A stretch of DNA of 45,968 bases from Pseudomonas sp. GM49 (GCF_000282355.1 NZ_AKJL01000111.1:1-45968), one strand, 5' to 3'. Shown: positions 17,743 to 27,816, counted from the first letter of the stretch. Notes: generated from the sequence alone by a model not told the origin. Made by a program: numbers and translations.

Positions 17743-17777
17743 CTCACGAAATTGAGCGATGCCCTCGTGGGATGCGA

Positions 17778-18854
17778 TTACGGTGTAGTAGGAGGCAACT
17801 GCTGATCAACCCTGTGAGCGAGTCCGGCTTGCAGCCTGATATTGAGCTTCCTTCCAAGGCTTAAACAGGGCTTCTCCAACAGGGTGTAACTGATACTTGC
17901 CAAGGTGAGCGTCGCCAGGATGTAGATCAAAAAGACACCTACATTGAATGCTGCCTGCAGGTCTGTTGCGTACGACGTCCACTCCAGAAAGAAGGGGTGC
18001 ACCAGATACGTCGAATAGCTGATGGCTCCCAGATAGGTCAGGCTTTTTACTGTCCTGCGAAAGAACAGAGTCATGCTGAGGCCAATCACCATTCCTGCGA
18101 TATAGCTGATCACGTACGCATAGGGGTTTTCGTTATGTCCATAGTCGGCGTTGTATGCGAGCAGGCAAATAACGGGCAGAAGAATAAGGAACAATGCCAT
18201 CCACACAAAAATGTAACGACGTACTTTCCCCTCAACTACTCCCATACTAGCGTCTCGCCAAAAGCTGCCAAAAAACATGATCGACAGGCTTAAAGGCAAC
18301 GCCACGGGGATTTTTTTGGCCAAATAAAATCGAACGATCGAAAAGACCAAAGCCAACACCAGCAGCCCGACTGCCGAGCCGAATCGTACGGAAACTCGTC
18401 CCAGCAAGCCCACGCTAAATAGCGCTGCACATGAAATATAAAAAAACATTTCGATGATAAGCGTCCAATAGACGCCAAATAAATCCGGTGTTTTCAAGAT
18501 CGCCTGAAACATCGTCATATTGATCAGCAGCGTACTCACCGGAACATTAGTCGACAAGAACCAGTACGAACTTACGACAGCCAACACGATGGAAAACCAA
18601 TACGCTGGGTACAGCCTGAAAAATCTGGAAATGGCGAAGGAGGCGATCGCATGTTTACCTTCTTTCAAACTGTAGGGAATGACCATCCCACTGAGAAGAA
18701 AGAAGATCACAACGCCCACTTGCCCAAGATTCACGTAGGTAAAAAAGAGAGTGTCCTTGAGCGGTGTTCTTTCTATGAAGTGAGCGATCACCACCATCAT
18801 CGCTGCAATCCCTCTCAGGGCATCCAGATGCGTCAGACGATTCTGCGAGGTCAT
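17778..18854 (-). CDS. Acyltransferase family 3 (OafA/NodX-type) membrane protein
   Basis: A 358-residue protein with about ten hydrophobic segments. The N-terminal family signature RLTHLDALRGIAAMMVVIAHF includes the conserved Arg and His, followed by VGVVIFFLLSGMVI and ISRFFRLYPAYW. Family members O-acylate lipopolysaccharide, exopolysaccharide or small molecules in the inner membrane. I start at 18854 (MTSQNRLTH) with AAGGA just upstream, rather than at an ATG 66 bp earlier. Base composition is clearly lower in GC than its neighbours (some 60-bp stretches are below 40 percent), which suggests horizontal acquisition. It lies upstream of wspA on the same strand, with a 114-bp gap. Confidence 0.88.
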   Translation of the reverse strand: MTSQNRLTHLDALRGIAAMMVVIAHFIERTPLKDTLFFTYVNLGQVGVVIFFLLSGMVIPYSLKEGKHAIASFAISRFFRLYPAYWFSIVLAVVSSYWFLSTNVPVSTLLINMTMFQAILKTPDLFGVYWTLIIEMFFYISCAALFSVGLLGRVSVRFGSAVGLLVLALVFSIVRFYLAKKIPVALPLSLSIMFFGSFWRDASMGVVEGKVRRYIFVWMALFLILLPVICLLAYNADYGHNENPYAYVISYIAGMVIGLSMTLFFRRTVKSLTYLGAISYSTYLVHPFFLEWTSYATDLQAAFNVGVFLIYILATLTLASISYTLLEKPCLSLGRKLNIRLQAGLAHRVDQQLPPTTP

Positions 18855-19173
18855 GTGTTCCTTCTCTTCCTGTGAGGGCTGGGGGCGGTACAAACTACCG
18901 ATGCCCCTGAAAACCCACAAGGTTTATGTCACGTCTGATACACCTGTTTCTCCACTCCAGCTCAATCCCGGTTCCAGCCTGAGCTGTCTAGCCGGATCTT
19001 CAGGGTAAGACTTTCCGTGCTGTAGTCCCTGATCGTTGTCGAGTTTGATGCATCCGCCTCCGATCAATTGACGCTCGTGGATGTTGCTCAATAGTGGCCA
19101 GCGCCCCTGCCCATCAAAAAAAACGATATACACTCCCGCCAATCGATAAAAACAGCCCACCGGGTGCTTTCCC
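18855..19173. other. Gene-free interval between acyltransferase and LysR gene
   Basis: No ORF here has a recognisable product. The stretch is moderately AT-rich and must hold the promoters for the divergent acyltransferase and LysR genes. The right end has GATATACACTCC, which could serve as part of a -10 for the LysR gene, but no convincing -35 accompanies it. Confidence 0.4.
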
Positions 19174-20088
19174 ATGATGACCTTGCGTCAGATCCGTCAC
19201 TTCATCGCCGTGGCCGAGACCGGCTCTATCTCAGCCGCCGCGCAAACCGCGTTCATTTCCCAGTCAACCCTGACCCTGGCGATCCAGCAACTGGAGGAGG
19301 AAATTGGCGTCAGTCTGTTCAGCCGCCACGCCAAGGGCATGACCCTGACCCACCAAGGGCATCAACTCCTGCGTCAGGCGCACTTGATCCTGGCTACGGT
19401 GGATAACGCCAAGCGCAGCCTGCAACAGAGCACCGACCAGGTCGCCGGGCAGTTGATCGTCGGCGTGACCAGCCTGGTGGCCGGTTATTACCTGGCGGAT
19501 TTGCTCACCCGTTTCCAGCGTGCCTACCCCAACGTGGAAATCCGCGTGATGGAAGACGAGCGCCCGTACATCGAGCATTTGCTGGTCAGCGGCGAGATCG
19601 ATGTCGGCGTGCTGATCCTGTCCAATCTCGAAGACCGCCACGCCTTGCAGACTGAAGTGCTGACCCACTCGCCGCACCGGCTATGGCTGCCGGCCCAGCA
19701 CCCGCTGCTGGAACACGACAGCATCAACCTTGCCGACGTGGCCCGCGAGCCATTGATTCAACTGAACGTCGATGAAATGGACCGCAATGCCCAGCGCATG
19801 TGGTCAGCGGCCTCCCTGCAACCGCGCATTACCCTGCGCACGGCCTCGACCGAAGCGGTGCGTAGCCTGGTAGCTGCCGGCCTGGGCGTGTCGATCCAGC
19901 CCGACATGACCTATCGCCCGTGGTCACTGGAGGGCGACATCATCGAAGCGCGGCCGATTGCCGACCTCAGCCAGACCCTGGATGTCGGCCTGGCCTGGCG
20001 TCGCGGCACCGCGCGGCCGGCGCTGGTGGACCCGTTCCTTACGGTCGCCCGCGAACAACCCCACGGCGGGCGCAAGCCATCTATTTAA
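19174..20088 (+). CDS. LysR family transcriptional regulator
   Basis: A 304-residue LTTR. The winged helix-turn-helix at residues 3-62 reads LRQIRHFIAVAETGSISAAA, SQSTLTLAIQQLEEEIGVSLF and SRHAKGMTLTHQG. The substrate-binding domain at about 90-295 begins GQLIVGVTSLVAGYYLADLL. It is co-oriented with, and 105 bp upstream of, the aldehyde dehydrogenase/ABC importer cluster, so it is the probable local regulator. The inducer is unknown; a polyamine, GABA or related amine would fit the neighbours. The start could be either of two adjacent ATGs (19174 or 19177). Confidence 0.92.
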   Translation: MMTLRQIRHFIAVAETGSISAAAQTAFISQSTLTLAIQQLEEEIGVSLFSRHAKGMTLTHQGHQLLRQAHLILATVDNAKRSLQQSTDQVAGQLIVGVTSLVAGYYLADLLTRFQRAYPNVEIRVMEDERPYIEHLLVSGEIDVGVLILSNLEDRHALQTEVLTHSPHRLWLPAQHPLLEHDSINLADVAREPLIQLNVDEMDRNAQRMWSAASLQPRITLRTASTEAVRSLVAAGLGVSIQPDMTYRPWSLEGDIIEARPIADLSQTLDVGLAWRRGTARPALVDPFLTVAREQPHGGRKPSI

Positions 20089-20193
20089 TCGAATGCCACC
20101 TTCAGTATTTAGTATTTGTTGTCCTCGGGTCCGCGAACTAGTCTTGTTGCATCTAATAAAGACGGCCGGGCCCCAGTCACAGGGAGCGCTGCC

Positions 20194-21693
20194 ATGTCTA
20201 CACAAGAAGCCACACAAAAAACGAGAACCCGAAAAATGGCTGGCGCGCAGACCCCGTTGTTCACCGCATTGTTGATCGATGGTGAATTAGTTGCCGGCCA
20301 AGGCTGCGTCGAGCCGATTCTCAACCCGGCCACCGGGGAAGTGCTGACGCAAATTGCCGAAGCCAGCACCGAGCAAGTCGAAGCAGCGATCCTCGCGGCG
20401 AATCGAGCCTTTGCCGGTTGGTCACGGACCACGCCACAGCAGCGTTCGAACCTGCTGCTGGAAATCGCCAACGTCATCGAAAAAAACGCCGACCTGCTCG
20501 CCCGCCTCGAAGCCATGAACTGCGGCAAGCCGTTGCACCTGGCCCGTCAGGATGACCTGAATGCCACGGTCGACGTATTCCGCTTCTTTGCCGGTGCCGT
20601 ACGTTGCCAGACCGGCCAACTCAGCGGCGAGTACCTGCCGGGCTACACCAGCATGGTCCGTCGCGATCCTATCGGGGTGGTGGCGTCGATTGCGCCGTGG
20701 AACTACCCGATCATGATGGCCGCGTGGAAAATCGCCCCGGCCCTCGCCGCCGGCAACACCCTGGTGTTCAAGCCGTCGGAACACACGCCCCTGTCGATCC
20801 TGGCCCTGGCTCCGGCACTGGCCGAGATCCTGCCACAGGGTGTGATCAACATCATTTGCGGTGGCGGTGAAGGGGTCGGCAGCCACCTGGTGAACCACCC
20901 TAAAGTGCGTATGGTGTCGCTGACCGGCGATATCGTCACTGGCCAGAAAATTCTTCAAGCCGCCGCCAAAACCCTCAAGCGCACACATCTTGAACTCGGC
21001 GGCAAGGCCCCGGTGATCGTCTGCAACGATGCCGACATCCAGGCCGTGGTCGAAGGCGTGCGCACCTACGGCTATTACAACGCCGGCCAGGATTGCACCG
21101 CTGCTTGCCGCATTTATGCCCAGGCCGGGATTCATGACCGATTGGTGGCCGAACTCGGCGCGGCGGTCAGCAGCCTGCGCTTCGCCGGCAAACGCGACGC
21201 CGACAATGAAATCGGCCCATTGATCAGCACCCGCCAGCGCGACCGCGTGGCCAGTTTTGTCGAACGCGCCCTCGGCCAGCCGCACATCGAACGGGTGACT
21301 GGCGCGGCGGTGCATTCCGGTGCCGGCTTCTATTACCAGCCGACCCTGCTCGCCGGCTGCAAGCAAAGTGACGAGATCGTCCAGCGCGAAGTGTTCGGGC
21401 CGGTGGTCACCGTGACCCGCTTCGATGAACTTGAACAGGCGGTGGACTGGGCCAACGATTCGGAATACGGCCTGGCTTCGTCGGTCTGGACCCAGAACCT
21501 CGACAAGGCCATGCAGGTCGCGGCGCGCTTGCAGTACGGCTGCACCTGGATCAACAGCCATTTCATGCTGGTCAGCGAAATGCCCCATGGCGGCCTGAAA
21601 CGTTCGGGCTACGGCAAGGACCTGTCCAGCGATTCGCTTCAGGACTACAGCGTGGTGCGACACATCATGGCCCGCCATGGCGAGCATCTCTGA
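20194..21693 (+). CDS. Aldehyde dehydrogenase, gamma-aminobutyraldehyde dehydrogenase-like (paralog 1)
   Basis: A 499-residue NAD-dependent aldehyde dehydrogenase. It has the Rossmann/active-site elements SIAPWNYP (oxyanion Asn), HLELGGKAP (general base Glu267) and [11 protein letters not shown] (nucleophile Cys301). It is obviously paralogous to the enzyme at 26150; the two align without gaps over long stretches. The start at 20194 has AGGGAG 7 nt upstream. Compared with the paralog it carries about 21 extra N-terminal residues, so an internal start at Met15 is possible. It is the first gene downstream of the LysR regulator. PatD-type enzymes oxidise 4-aminobutanal to GABA in putrescine degradation; the assignment here is by similarity and context. 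Confidence 0.9.
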   Translation: MSTQEATQKTRTRKMAGAQTPLFTALLIDGELVAGQGCVEPILNPATGEVLTQIAEASTEQVEAAILAANRAFAGWSRTTPQQRSNLLLEIANVIEKNADLLARLEAMNCGKPLHLARQDDLNATVDVFRFFAGAVRCQTGQLSGEYLPGYTSMVRRDPIGVVASIAPWNYPIMMAAWKIAPALAAGNTLVFKPSEHTPLSILALAPALAEILPQGVINIICGGGEGVGSHLVNHPKVRMVSLTGDIVTGQKILQAAAKTLKRTHLELGGKAPVIVCNDADIQAVVEGVRTYGYYNAGQDCTAACRIYAQAGIHDRLVAELGAAVSSLRFAGKRDADNEIGPLISTRQRDRVASFVERALGQPHIERVTGAAVHSGAGFYYQPTLLAGCKQSDEIVQREVFGPVVTVTRFDELEQAVDWANDSEYGLASSVWTQNLDKAMQVAARLQYGCTWINSHFMLVSEMPHGGLKRSGYGKDLSSDSLQDYSVVRHIMARHGEHL

Positions 21694-21776
21694 CTACGCT
21701 TATAACAAGCCACCAACGGCTTGCTTCACCACGTTCACAACTGCCCCGACCATAATTTGAAGAAGAGGGAAATTCC

Positions 21777-22928
21777 ATGTTCGTGCACAAGACCGCACTG
21801 CTCAGTGCAATCACCACCGCGCTGCTGGCCAGCGCCAGTCTCCAGGCCGCCGAGCCGCTCAAAGCTGTCGGGGCCGGCGAGGGCCAACTGGATATTGTGG
21901 CCTGGCCTGGCTACATCGAACGTGGCGAGAGCGACAAGGCCTACGACTGGGTGACCGGTTTCGAGAAGGAAACCGGCTGCAAGGTCAACGTCAAGACAGC
22001 GGGCACCTCCGACGAAATGGTCAGCCTGATGGCCAAGGGTGGTTACGACCTGGTGACAGCGTCGGGCGATGCCTCCCTGCGCCTGATCGTCGGCAAGCGT
22101 GTGCAGCCGATCAACACTGCGTTGATCCCGAACTGGAAAAACCTCGACCCGCGCCTCAAGGATGGACCGTGGTACGTGGTCAACAAGCAGACCTACGGCA
22201 CCCCGTATCAGTGGGGCCCGAACGTGTTGATGTACAACACCAACGTGTTCAAGACCGCGCCCACCAGCTGGGGCGTGCTGTTCAATGCGCAAAACCTGCC
22301 GGACGGCAAGTCGAACAAGGGCCGCGTGCAGGCCTATGACGGCCCGATCTACATCGCCGACGCGGCGCTGTACCTGAAGACCGCCAAGCCGGAACTGGGC
22401 ATCCAGAACCCGTACGAACTGACCGAAACCCAGTACAAGGCCGTGCTCGACCTGTTGCGCGCCCAGCAGCCGTTGATCCACCGCTACTGGCACGACACCA
22501 CCGTACAAATGAGCGACTTCAAGAACGAAGGCGTAGTCGCCTCCAGTTCGTGGCCGTATCAGGTCAACGGCCTGATGAACGAGAAACAGCCGATCGCCTC
22601 GACCATTCCGAAAGAAGGCGCCACCGGTTGGGCCGACACCACCATGATGCATGCCGAGGCCAAGCACCCGAACTGCGCCTACAAGTGGATGGACTGGTCG
22701 CTGCAACCGAAAGTCCAGGGTGACGTCGCGGCGTGGTTCGGCTCGTTGCCAGCGGTTCCGGCGGCGTGCAAGGAGAGCGAATTGCTCGGCGCCGAAGGCT
22801 GCAAGACCAACGGTTTCGACCAGTTCGACAAGATCGCCTTCTGGAAAACCCCGCAGGCTGAAGGCGGCAAGTTCGTGCCGTACAGCCGCTGGACCCAGGA
22901 CTACATCGCGATCATGGGCGGCCGCTGA
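21777..22928 (+). CDS. ydcS: ABC transporter periplasmic binding protein, polyamine/YdcS type
   Basis: A 383-residue exported protein. The signal peptide MFVHKTALLSAITTALLASA-SLQAA ends near residue 23. The mature part begins GQLDIVAWPGYIERGESDKA and contains KTAGTSDEMVSLMAKGGYDL and PYQWGPNVLMYNTNVF, the pattern of PotD/PotF/YdcS spermidine-putrescine binding proteins. AAGAGGGA lies upstream of the ATG. It is followed by ATPase and two permease genes in the order of E. coli ydcSTUV. Ligand specificity (putrescine, GABA or other) cannot be fixed from sequence. Confidence 0.92.
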   Translation: MFVHKTALLSAITTALLASASLQAAEPLKAVGAGEGQLDIVAWPGYIERGESDKAYDWVTGFEKETGCKVNVKTAGTSDEMVSLMAKGGYDLVTASGDASLRLIVGKRVQPINTALIPNWKNLDPRLKDGPWYVVNKQTYGTPYQWGPNVLMYNTNVFKTAPTSWGVLFNAQNLPDGKSNKGRVQAYDGPIYIADAALYLKTAKPELGIQNPYELTETQYKAVLDLLRAQQPLIHRYWHDTTVQMSDFKNEGVVASSSWPYQVNGLMNEKQPIASTIPKEGATGWADTTMMHAEAKHPNCAYKWMDWSLQPKVQGDVAAWFGSLPAVPAACKESELLGAEGCKTNGFDQFDKIAFWKTPQAEGGKFVPYSRWTQDYIAIMGGR

Positions 22929-22958
22929 CACACCGCTCAACTGTGGCAAAGGAGCTTT

Positions 22959-23090
22959 TGTGGCGAGGGGGCTTGCCCCCGTTGGGTGGCGAAGCCGCCC
23001 CATAACCCGTCACCGCGGTCTGGCAGACAAACCGCGATCTCCGTTTCAGGGCTGCTGCGCAGCCCAACGGGGGCAAGCCCCCTCACCACA
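22959..23090. repeat. REPIN inside the ydcS-ydcT intergenic region
   Basis: The left arm TGTGGCGAGGGGGCTTGCCC begins at 22959. The right arm GGGGCAAGCCCCCTCACCACA ends at 23090, with an inner pair GCGAAGCCGCCC/GGGCTGCTGCGC partly complementary. It is the same class as the elements at 9058 and 36554. Its place right after the binding-protein gene of an operon suggests it protects or limits the transcript 3' of ydcS. Confidence 0.88.
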
Positions 23091-23189
23091 GTCAGTATTC
23101 CAGCCACACATGCGCGAACACGATTCAGTTTTTTCAGAAGTCCAGGCAGGGCCGCTGCGACGGCCTTCGCCTTTTTGGAGCACCGCACC

Positions 23190-24227
23190 ATGACGCTTGC
23201 AGTCCAGTTCACCAACGTTTCCCGGCAATTCGGCGAAGTAAAAGCCGTAGACCGGGTTTCCATCGACATCCAGGACGGCGAGTTCTTCTCCATGCTGGGG
23301 CCTTCCGGCTCGGGCAAAACCACCTGTCTGCGCCTGATCGCCGGTTTTGAACAGCCGAGTGCAGGTTCCATCCGTATTCATGGCGAAGAGGCCGCCCACC
23401 TGCCGCCGTACCAGCGTGATGTGAACACCGTATTCCAGGATTACGCGCTGTTCCCGCACATGAACGTTCGCGACAACGTCGCCTACGGCTTGAAGGTTAA
23501 AGGCATCGGCAAGGCCGAACGCCTCAAGCGTGCCGAAGAATCCCTGGAGATGGTCGCCCTCGGCGGCTACGGCGACCGCAAGCCGGTGCAGCTCTCCGGC
23601 GGTCAACGCCAGCGTGTGGCCCTGGCCCGCGCTTTGGTCAACCGTCCACGGGTGCTGTTGCTCGACGAACCCCTCGGCGCGCTCGACCTGAAGCTGCGCG
23701 AGCAAATGCAAGGCGAATTGAAGAAGCTGCAACGCCAGCTCGGCATCACCTTCATTTTCGTCACGCACGACCAGACCGAGGCGCTGTCGATGTCCGACCG
23801 CGTTGCGGTGTTCAACAAGGGCCGCATCGAACAGGTCGACAGCCCGCGCAACCTGTACATGAAACCGGCCACCACGTTCGTGGCGGAATTCGTTGGCACC
23901 TCCAACGTGATTCGCGGCGAACTGGCCAAGCAGTTGAGTGGCAATCCGCAGCCATTCTCGATTCGCCCGGAACACGTGCGCTTCGCCGACGGTCCGCTAG
24001 CCAGCCACGAAATTGAAGTCAGCGGCTTGCTGCATGACATCCAGTACCAGGGCAGTGCGACTCGCTATGAGCTGAAACTGGAAAATGGCCAGACCCTGAA
24101 CATCAGCAAGGCCAACAACCAATGGCTGGACACCAGTGCACAGCACCAGACCGGGCAGCGCATCAGTGCACGTTGGGCGCGTGAAGCCATGATTGCGTTG
24201 CAAGACACCGTTGCGGGCGGGGTGTGA
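23190..24227 (+). CDS. ydcT: ABC transporter ATPase, polyamine/YdcT type
   Basis: A 345-residue PotA-like ATPase. Walker A is GPSGSGKTT, the Q-loop FQDYALFPHMNV, the signature LSGGQRQRVALARAL, Walker B VLLLDEPLGALDL and the switch His FVTHDQTEAL. A C-terminal TOBE-like domain covers about 245-345. An upstream ATG at 22986 lies inside the REPIN and adds 68 residues with no family likeness; 23190 has GGAG about 9 nt upstream. It energises the YdcUV permeases. Confidence 0.94.
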   Translation: MTLAVQFTNVSRQFGEVKAVDRVSIDIQDGEFFSMLGPSGSGKTTCLRLIAGFEQPSAGSIRIHGEEAAHLPPYQRDVNTVFQDYALFPHMNVRDNVAYGLKVKGIGKAERLKRAEESLEMVALGGYGDRKPVQLSGGQRQRVALARALVNRPRVLLLDEPLGALDLKLREQMQGELKKLQRQLGITFIFVTHDQTEALSMSDRVAVFNKGRIEQVDSPRNLYMKPATTFVAEFVGTSNVIRGELAKQLSGNPQPFSIRPEHVRFADGPLASHEIEVSGLLHDIQYQGSATRYELKLENGQTLNISKANNQWLDTSAQHQTGQRISARWAREAMIALQDTVAGGV

Positions 24228-24228
24228 G

Positions 24229-25176
24229 ATGAACACCCTGGCTATCTCTCAAACCCGGTCGGGCGGCTCGCCGTTACGCCGGTTCTCCAACCTGCTGTAT
24301 CGCCGGCCCAACCTCTATCTGTCGATGCTGCTGGTGCCACCGCTGCTGTGGTTCGGCGCGATCTACCTGGGCTCGTTGCTGGTGCTGCTGTGGCAAGGTC
24401 TCTACACCTTCGATGACTTCACCATGGCGGTCACCCCTGACCTGACCCTGGCGAACCTCACCGCGCTGTTCCAGCCGTCGAACTTCGACATCATCCTGCG
24501 TACCCTGGGCATGGCGATTGTCGTGTCGATTGCCAGCGCCTTCGTTGCGTTCCCGATTGCCTACTACATGGCGCGCTACACCACCGGCAAGACCAAGGCG
24601 TTTTTCTACATCGCAGTGATGATGCCGATGTGGGCCAGTTACATCGTCAAGGCTTACGCCTGGACGCTGCTGCTGGCCAAGGGCGGCGTGGCGCAGTGGT
24701 TCGTGCAGCACCTGGGGCTGGAACCGGTTCTGCAATTCGTGCTGGGCATTCCGGGCGTTGGCGGCAGCACCTTGTCGACCTCGCACCTGGGGCGCTTCAT
24801 GGTGTTCGTGTACATCTGGTTGCCGTTCATGATCCTGCCGATCCAGGCCTCGCTGGAACGCCTGCCGCCATCGCTGCTGCAAGCCTCCGCCGACCTCGGT
24901 GCCAAGCCGCGCCAGACCTTCACGCAAGTGATTCTGCCGCTGTCGATCCCGGGCATTGCCGCCGGTTCGATCTTCACCTTCTCGCTGACCCTGGGCGACT
25001 TCATCGTGCCGCAACTGGTGGGCCCGCCGGGCTACTTCGTCGGCAGCATGGTGTATGCCCAGCAAGGCGCCATCGGCAACATGCCCATGGCCGCCGCCTT
25101 CACCCTGGTGCCGATCGTGCTGATCGCCATTTACCTGTCCATCGTCAAACGTCTGGGGGCCTTCGATGCACTCTGA
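24229..25176 (+). CDS. ydcU: ABC transporter permease, polyamine/YdcU (PotB) type
   Basis: A 315-residue inner-membrane permease with six predicted helices. The binding-protein-dependent permease EAA-type loop reads [25 protein letters not shown] (about residues 220-245). I start at 24229, directly after the ATPase stop (TGAGATG), rather than at an ATG 36 bp earlier inside ydcT. The end overlaps ydcV by 11 bp. Confidence 0.92.
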   Translation: MNTLAISQTRSGGSPLRRFSNLLYRRPNLYLSMLLVPPLLWFGAIYLGSLLVLLWQGLYTFDDFTMAVTPDLTLANLTALFQPSNFDIILRTLGMAIVVSIASAFVAFPIAYYMARYTTGKTKAFFYIAVMMPMWASYIVKAYAWTLLLAKGGVAQWFVQHLGLEPVLQFVLGIPGVGGSTLSTSHLGRFMVFVYIWLPFMILPIQASLERLPPSLLQASADLGAKPRQTFTQVILPLSIPGIAAGSIFTFSLTLGDFIVPQLVGPPGYFVGSMVYAQQGAIGNMPMAAAFTLVPIVLIAIYLSIVKRLGAFDAL

Positions 25177-25975
25177 GAAAGCTTCTTTAGGCTTGAAAAT
25201 CGCCGCCTGGGGCGGGTTGGTGTTCCTGCACTTCCCGATCCTGATCATCTTCCTGTACGCCTTCAACACCGAAGATGCGGCGTTCAGCTTTCCGCCCAAG
25301 GGCTTCACTCTGAATTGGCTCAGCGTGGCGTTCTCGCGGCCGGACGTGCTGGAAGCGATCAAGCTGTCGTTGCAGATCGCCTCGATTGCCACCCTGATCG
25401 CCATGGTCCTCGGCACGCTGGCGTCGGCGGCGTTGTACCGCCGGGACTTCTTCGGCAAACAAGGCATTTCGCTGATGCTGATCCTGCCGATTGCCTTACC
25501 GGGGATCATTACCGGGATTGCGCTGTTGGCAACGTTCAAGACACTGGGCATCGAGCCGGGGATGTTCACCATCATCGTCGGTCACGCGACTTTCTGTGTG
25601 GTGATCGTCTACAACAACGTCATCGCCCGTTTGCGCCGTACCTCCCACAGCTTGATCGAAGCCTCGATGGACCTCGGCGCCGACGGCTGGCAGACCTTCC
25701 GCTACATCATCCTGCCGAACCTCGGCTCGGCGTTGCTGGCCGGCGGCATGCTGGCGTTTGCCCTGTCGTTCGACGAAATCATCGTCACCACCTTCACCGC
25801 CGGCCATGAACGGACCCTGCCGCTGTGGCTGCTCAACCAGCTCAGCCGCCCACGGGACGTGCCGGTGACCAACGTCGTGGCGATGCTGGTGATGCTGGTG
25901 ACCATGCTCCCGATCCTCGGTGCCTATTACCTGACCCGGGGTGGTGAGAGCGTTGCGGGGAGTGGCGGGAAATAA
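25166..25975 (+). CDS. ydcV: ABC transporter permease, polyamine/YdcV (PotC) type
   Basis: A 269-residue permease with six predicted helices. The first is [20 protein letters not shown], followed by YAFN and a conserved EAA loop [20 protein letters not shown]. It pairs with YdcU to form the membrane channel. It is the last gene of the ABC block and is followed by a REPIN before the next aldehyde dehydrogenase gene. Confidence 0.93.
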   Translation: MHSEKASLGLKIAAWGGLVFLHFPILIIFLYAFNTEDAAFSFPPKGFTLNWLSVAFSRPDVLEAIKLSLQIASIATLIAMVLGTLASAALYRRDFFGKQGISLMLILPIALPGIITGIALLATFKTLGIEPGMFTIIVGHATFCVVIVYNNVIARLRRTSHSLIEASMDLGADGWQTFRYIILPNLGSALLAGGMLAFALSFDEIIVTTFTAGHERTLPLWLLNQLSRPRDVPVTNVVAMLVMLVTMLPILGAYYLTRGGESVAGSGGK

Positions 25976-26001
25976 ATCAATACCGACAACAACTATCCCC
26001 C

Positions 26002-26101
26002 TGTAGGAGCGAGCTTGCTCGCGAAAAACGTGAAGACGCAGCGGTTATCCAGGTAGCCATCGTCAACGTTGACGACCTTCGCGAGCAAGCTCGCTCCTAC
26101 A
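26002..26101. repeat. REPIN (TGTAGGAGCGAGCTTGCTCGCG type)
   Basis: The left arm TGTAGGAGCGAGCTTGCTCG at 26002 and the right arm CGAGCAAGCTCGCTCCTACA ending at 26101 are perfect inverted copies over about 24 bp. They flank a spacer that contains a short palindrome CGTCAACGTTGACG (26060-26073). It lies between ydcV and the second aldehyde dehydrogenase gene. Confidence 0.9.
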
Positions 26102-26149
26102 GGGATTCGGTTTCGGCAGAAAAATAAAAGTTTCAACGAGGACAGAACC

Positions 26150-27574
26150 ATGCAAACCAAACTCTTGATCAACGGCCAACTGCAAGACGGCGAAGGCCCC
26201 GCCCAACCAGTGTTCAACCCGGCGCTGGGTCATGTACTGGTGGAGATCAACGAAGCCAGCGAAGCCCAGGTCGATGCCGCCGTGCGCGCCGCCGACGCCG
26301 CTTTCGAGAGCTGGTCGCAAACCCCGCCGAAAGCGCGTTCGCTGCTGCTGCTCAAACTCGCCGATGCCATTGAGGCCCACGGCGAAGAGCTGGCCAAACT
26401 GGAATCGGACAACTGCGGCAAGCCTTACAGCGCCGCGCTGAACGACGAGATTCCGGCGATTGCCGACGTGTTCCGCTTCTTCGCCGGCGCCAGCCGCTGC
26501 ATGAGCGGTTCGGCCGGTGGCGAATACCTGCCGGGCCATACCTCGATGATCCGTCGCGACCCGGTGGGTGTGATCGCCTCCATCGCGCCGTGGAACTACC
26601 CGTTGATGATGGTGGCCTGGAAAATCGCCCCGGCCCTGGCTGCCGGTAATACCGTGGTGCTCAAACCGTCGGAACAAACCCCGCTGACCGCCCTGCGCCT
26701 GGCCGAACTGGCGTCGGACATCTTCCCGGCCGGCGTGCTCAATCTGGTATTTGGCCGTGGTCCTACCGTCGGTAGCCCGCTGGTCACCCACCCGAAAGTG
26801 CGCATGGTGTCGCTGACCGGTTCGATCGCCACCGGGTCGAACATCATTTCCAGCACCGCCGACAGCGTCAAACGCATGCACATGGAACTGGGCGGCAAGG
26901 CCCCGGTGATCATCTTCGATGACGCCGACATCGACGCCGCCGTCGAAGGCATCCGCACCTTCGGTTTCTACAACGCCGGGCAAGACTGCACCGCCGCCTG
27001 CCGCATCTATGCCCAGGCAGGCATCTACGAGAAGTTCGTCGAGAAACTCGGGGCTGCGGTCAGCAGCATCAAGTACGGCCTGCAGGACGATCCGTCTACC
27101 GAACTCGGCCCGCTGATCACCGCGCAACACCGTGACCGCGTTGCCGGTTTCGTCGAACGCGCCATTGCTCAACCGCACATCCGTCTGATCACTGGCGGTA
27201 AAGCAGTCGACGGCAACGGTTACTTCTTCGAGCCGACCGTACTGGCCGACGCGCAGCAGGACGACGAAATCGTCCGTCGCGAAGTGTTCGGGCCAGTGGT
27301 GTCGGTGACCAGATTCAGCGATGAAGCGCAGGTACTCGGCTGGGCCAACGATTCGGAATACGGCCTGGCGTCGTCAGTGTGGACCGCCGACGTCGGTCGC
27401 GCCCATCGCCTGTCGGCCCGCTTGCACTACGGCTGCACCTGGGTGAATACGCACTTCATGCTGGTCAGCGAAATGCCTCATGGCGGTCAGAAACTGTCCG
27501 GCTATGGCAAGGACATGTCCATGTACGGGCTGGAGGACTACACCGTCGTGCGGCATGTGATGTTCAAGCACTAG
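26150..27574 (+). CDS. patD: Gamma-aminobutyraldehyde dehydrogenase-like enzyme (paralog 2)
   Basis: A 474-residue aldehyde dehydrogenase starting [16 protein letters not shown], the N-terminus of PatD (YdcW). Active-site elements are Asn149 in APWNYP, Glu246 in HMELGGK and Cys280 in GQDCTAACR. Gene order ydcS-T-U-V-patD is that of E. coli, supporting oxidation of 4-aminobutanal to GABA after putrescine transamination. The ATG at 26150 follows a weak GAGGAC about 9 nt upstream; a start at 26069 would read through the REPIN arm. A second copy of the same enzyme family lies at 20194. Confidence 0.9.
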   Translation: MQTKLLINGQLQDGEGPAQPVFNPALGHVLVEINEASEAQVDAAVRAADAAFESWSQTPPKARSLLLLKLADAIEAHGEELAKLESDNCGKPYSAALNDEIPAIADVFRFFAGASRCMSGSAGGEYLPGHTSMIRRDPVGVIASIAPWNYPLMMVAWKIAPALAAGNTVVLKPSEQTPLTALRLAELASDIFPAGVLNLVFGRGPTVGSPLVTHPKVRMVSLTGSIATGSNIISSTADSVKRMHMELGGKAPVIIFDDADIDAAVEGIRTFGFYNAGQDCTAACRIYAQAGIYEKFVEKLGAAVSSIKYGLQDDPSTELGPLITAQHRDRVAGFVERAIAQPHIRLITGGKAVDGNGYFFEPTVLADAQQDDEIVRREVFGPVVSVTRFSDEAQVLGWANDSEYGLASSVWTADVGRAHRLSARLHYGCTWVNTHFMLVSEMPHGGQKLSGYGKDMSMYGLEDYTVVRHVMFKH

Positions 27575-27580
27575 AAAAAG

Positions 27581-27661
27581 CATCGTCGGAACGCCGCCCG
27601 GAGCAAGCTCGCTCCCACAGGTACTGCGCAGTTCATGTGGGAGCGAGCTTGCTCGCGATGG
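27581..27661. repeat. Head-to-head REP pair
   Basis: The left element CATCGTCGGAACGCCGCCCG to 27619 (ending GCTCGCTCCCACA) is the same sequence type as the right arm of the element at 2483. After a 16-bp spacer, TGTGGGAGCGAGCTTGCTCG begins at 27636. The two point away from each other compared with the element at 2483, so only the outermost bases pair. It follows patD by 6 bp. Confidence 0.85.
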
Positions 27662-27816
27662 CGTCACCGCAACCTCAAGGAAGAAACCGGCACCCAGCAC
27701 CACCAGGCTCCACACCAAAGAAGACAAAACAATAACCACCGATCCGGGCGGTGCCCTCAAGGCCCCGCCACGGTTTCGGACATCCGAAATCTGCCGATTT
27801 TCCGGAGAAAACACAC

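Noticed and set aside
20089..20193. LysR-type operator before the first aldehyde dehydrogenase gene
   Set aside because: The gap is AT-rich with TTTAGTATTTG-like words, but no clear T-N11-A dyad could be fixed, so no site is claimed.
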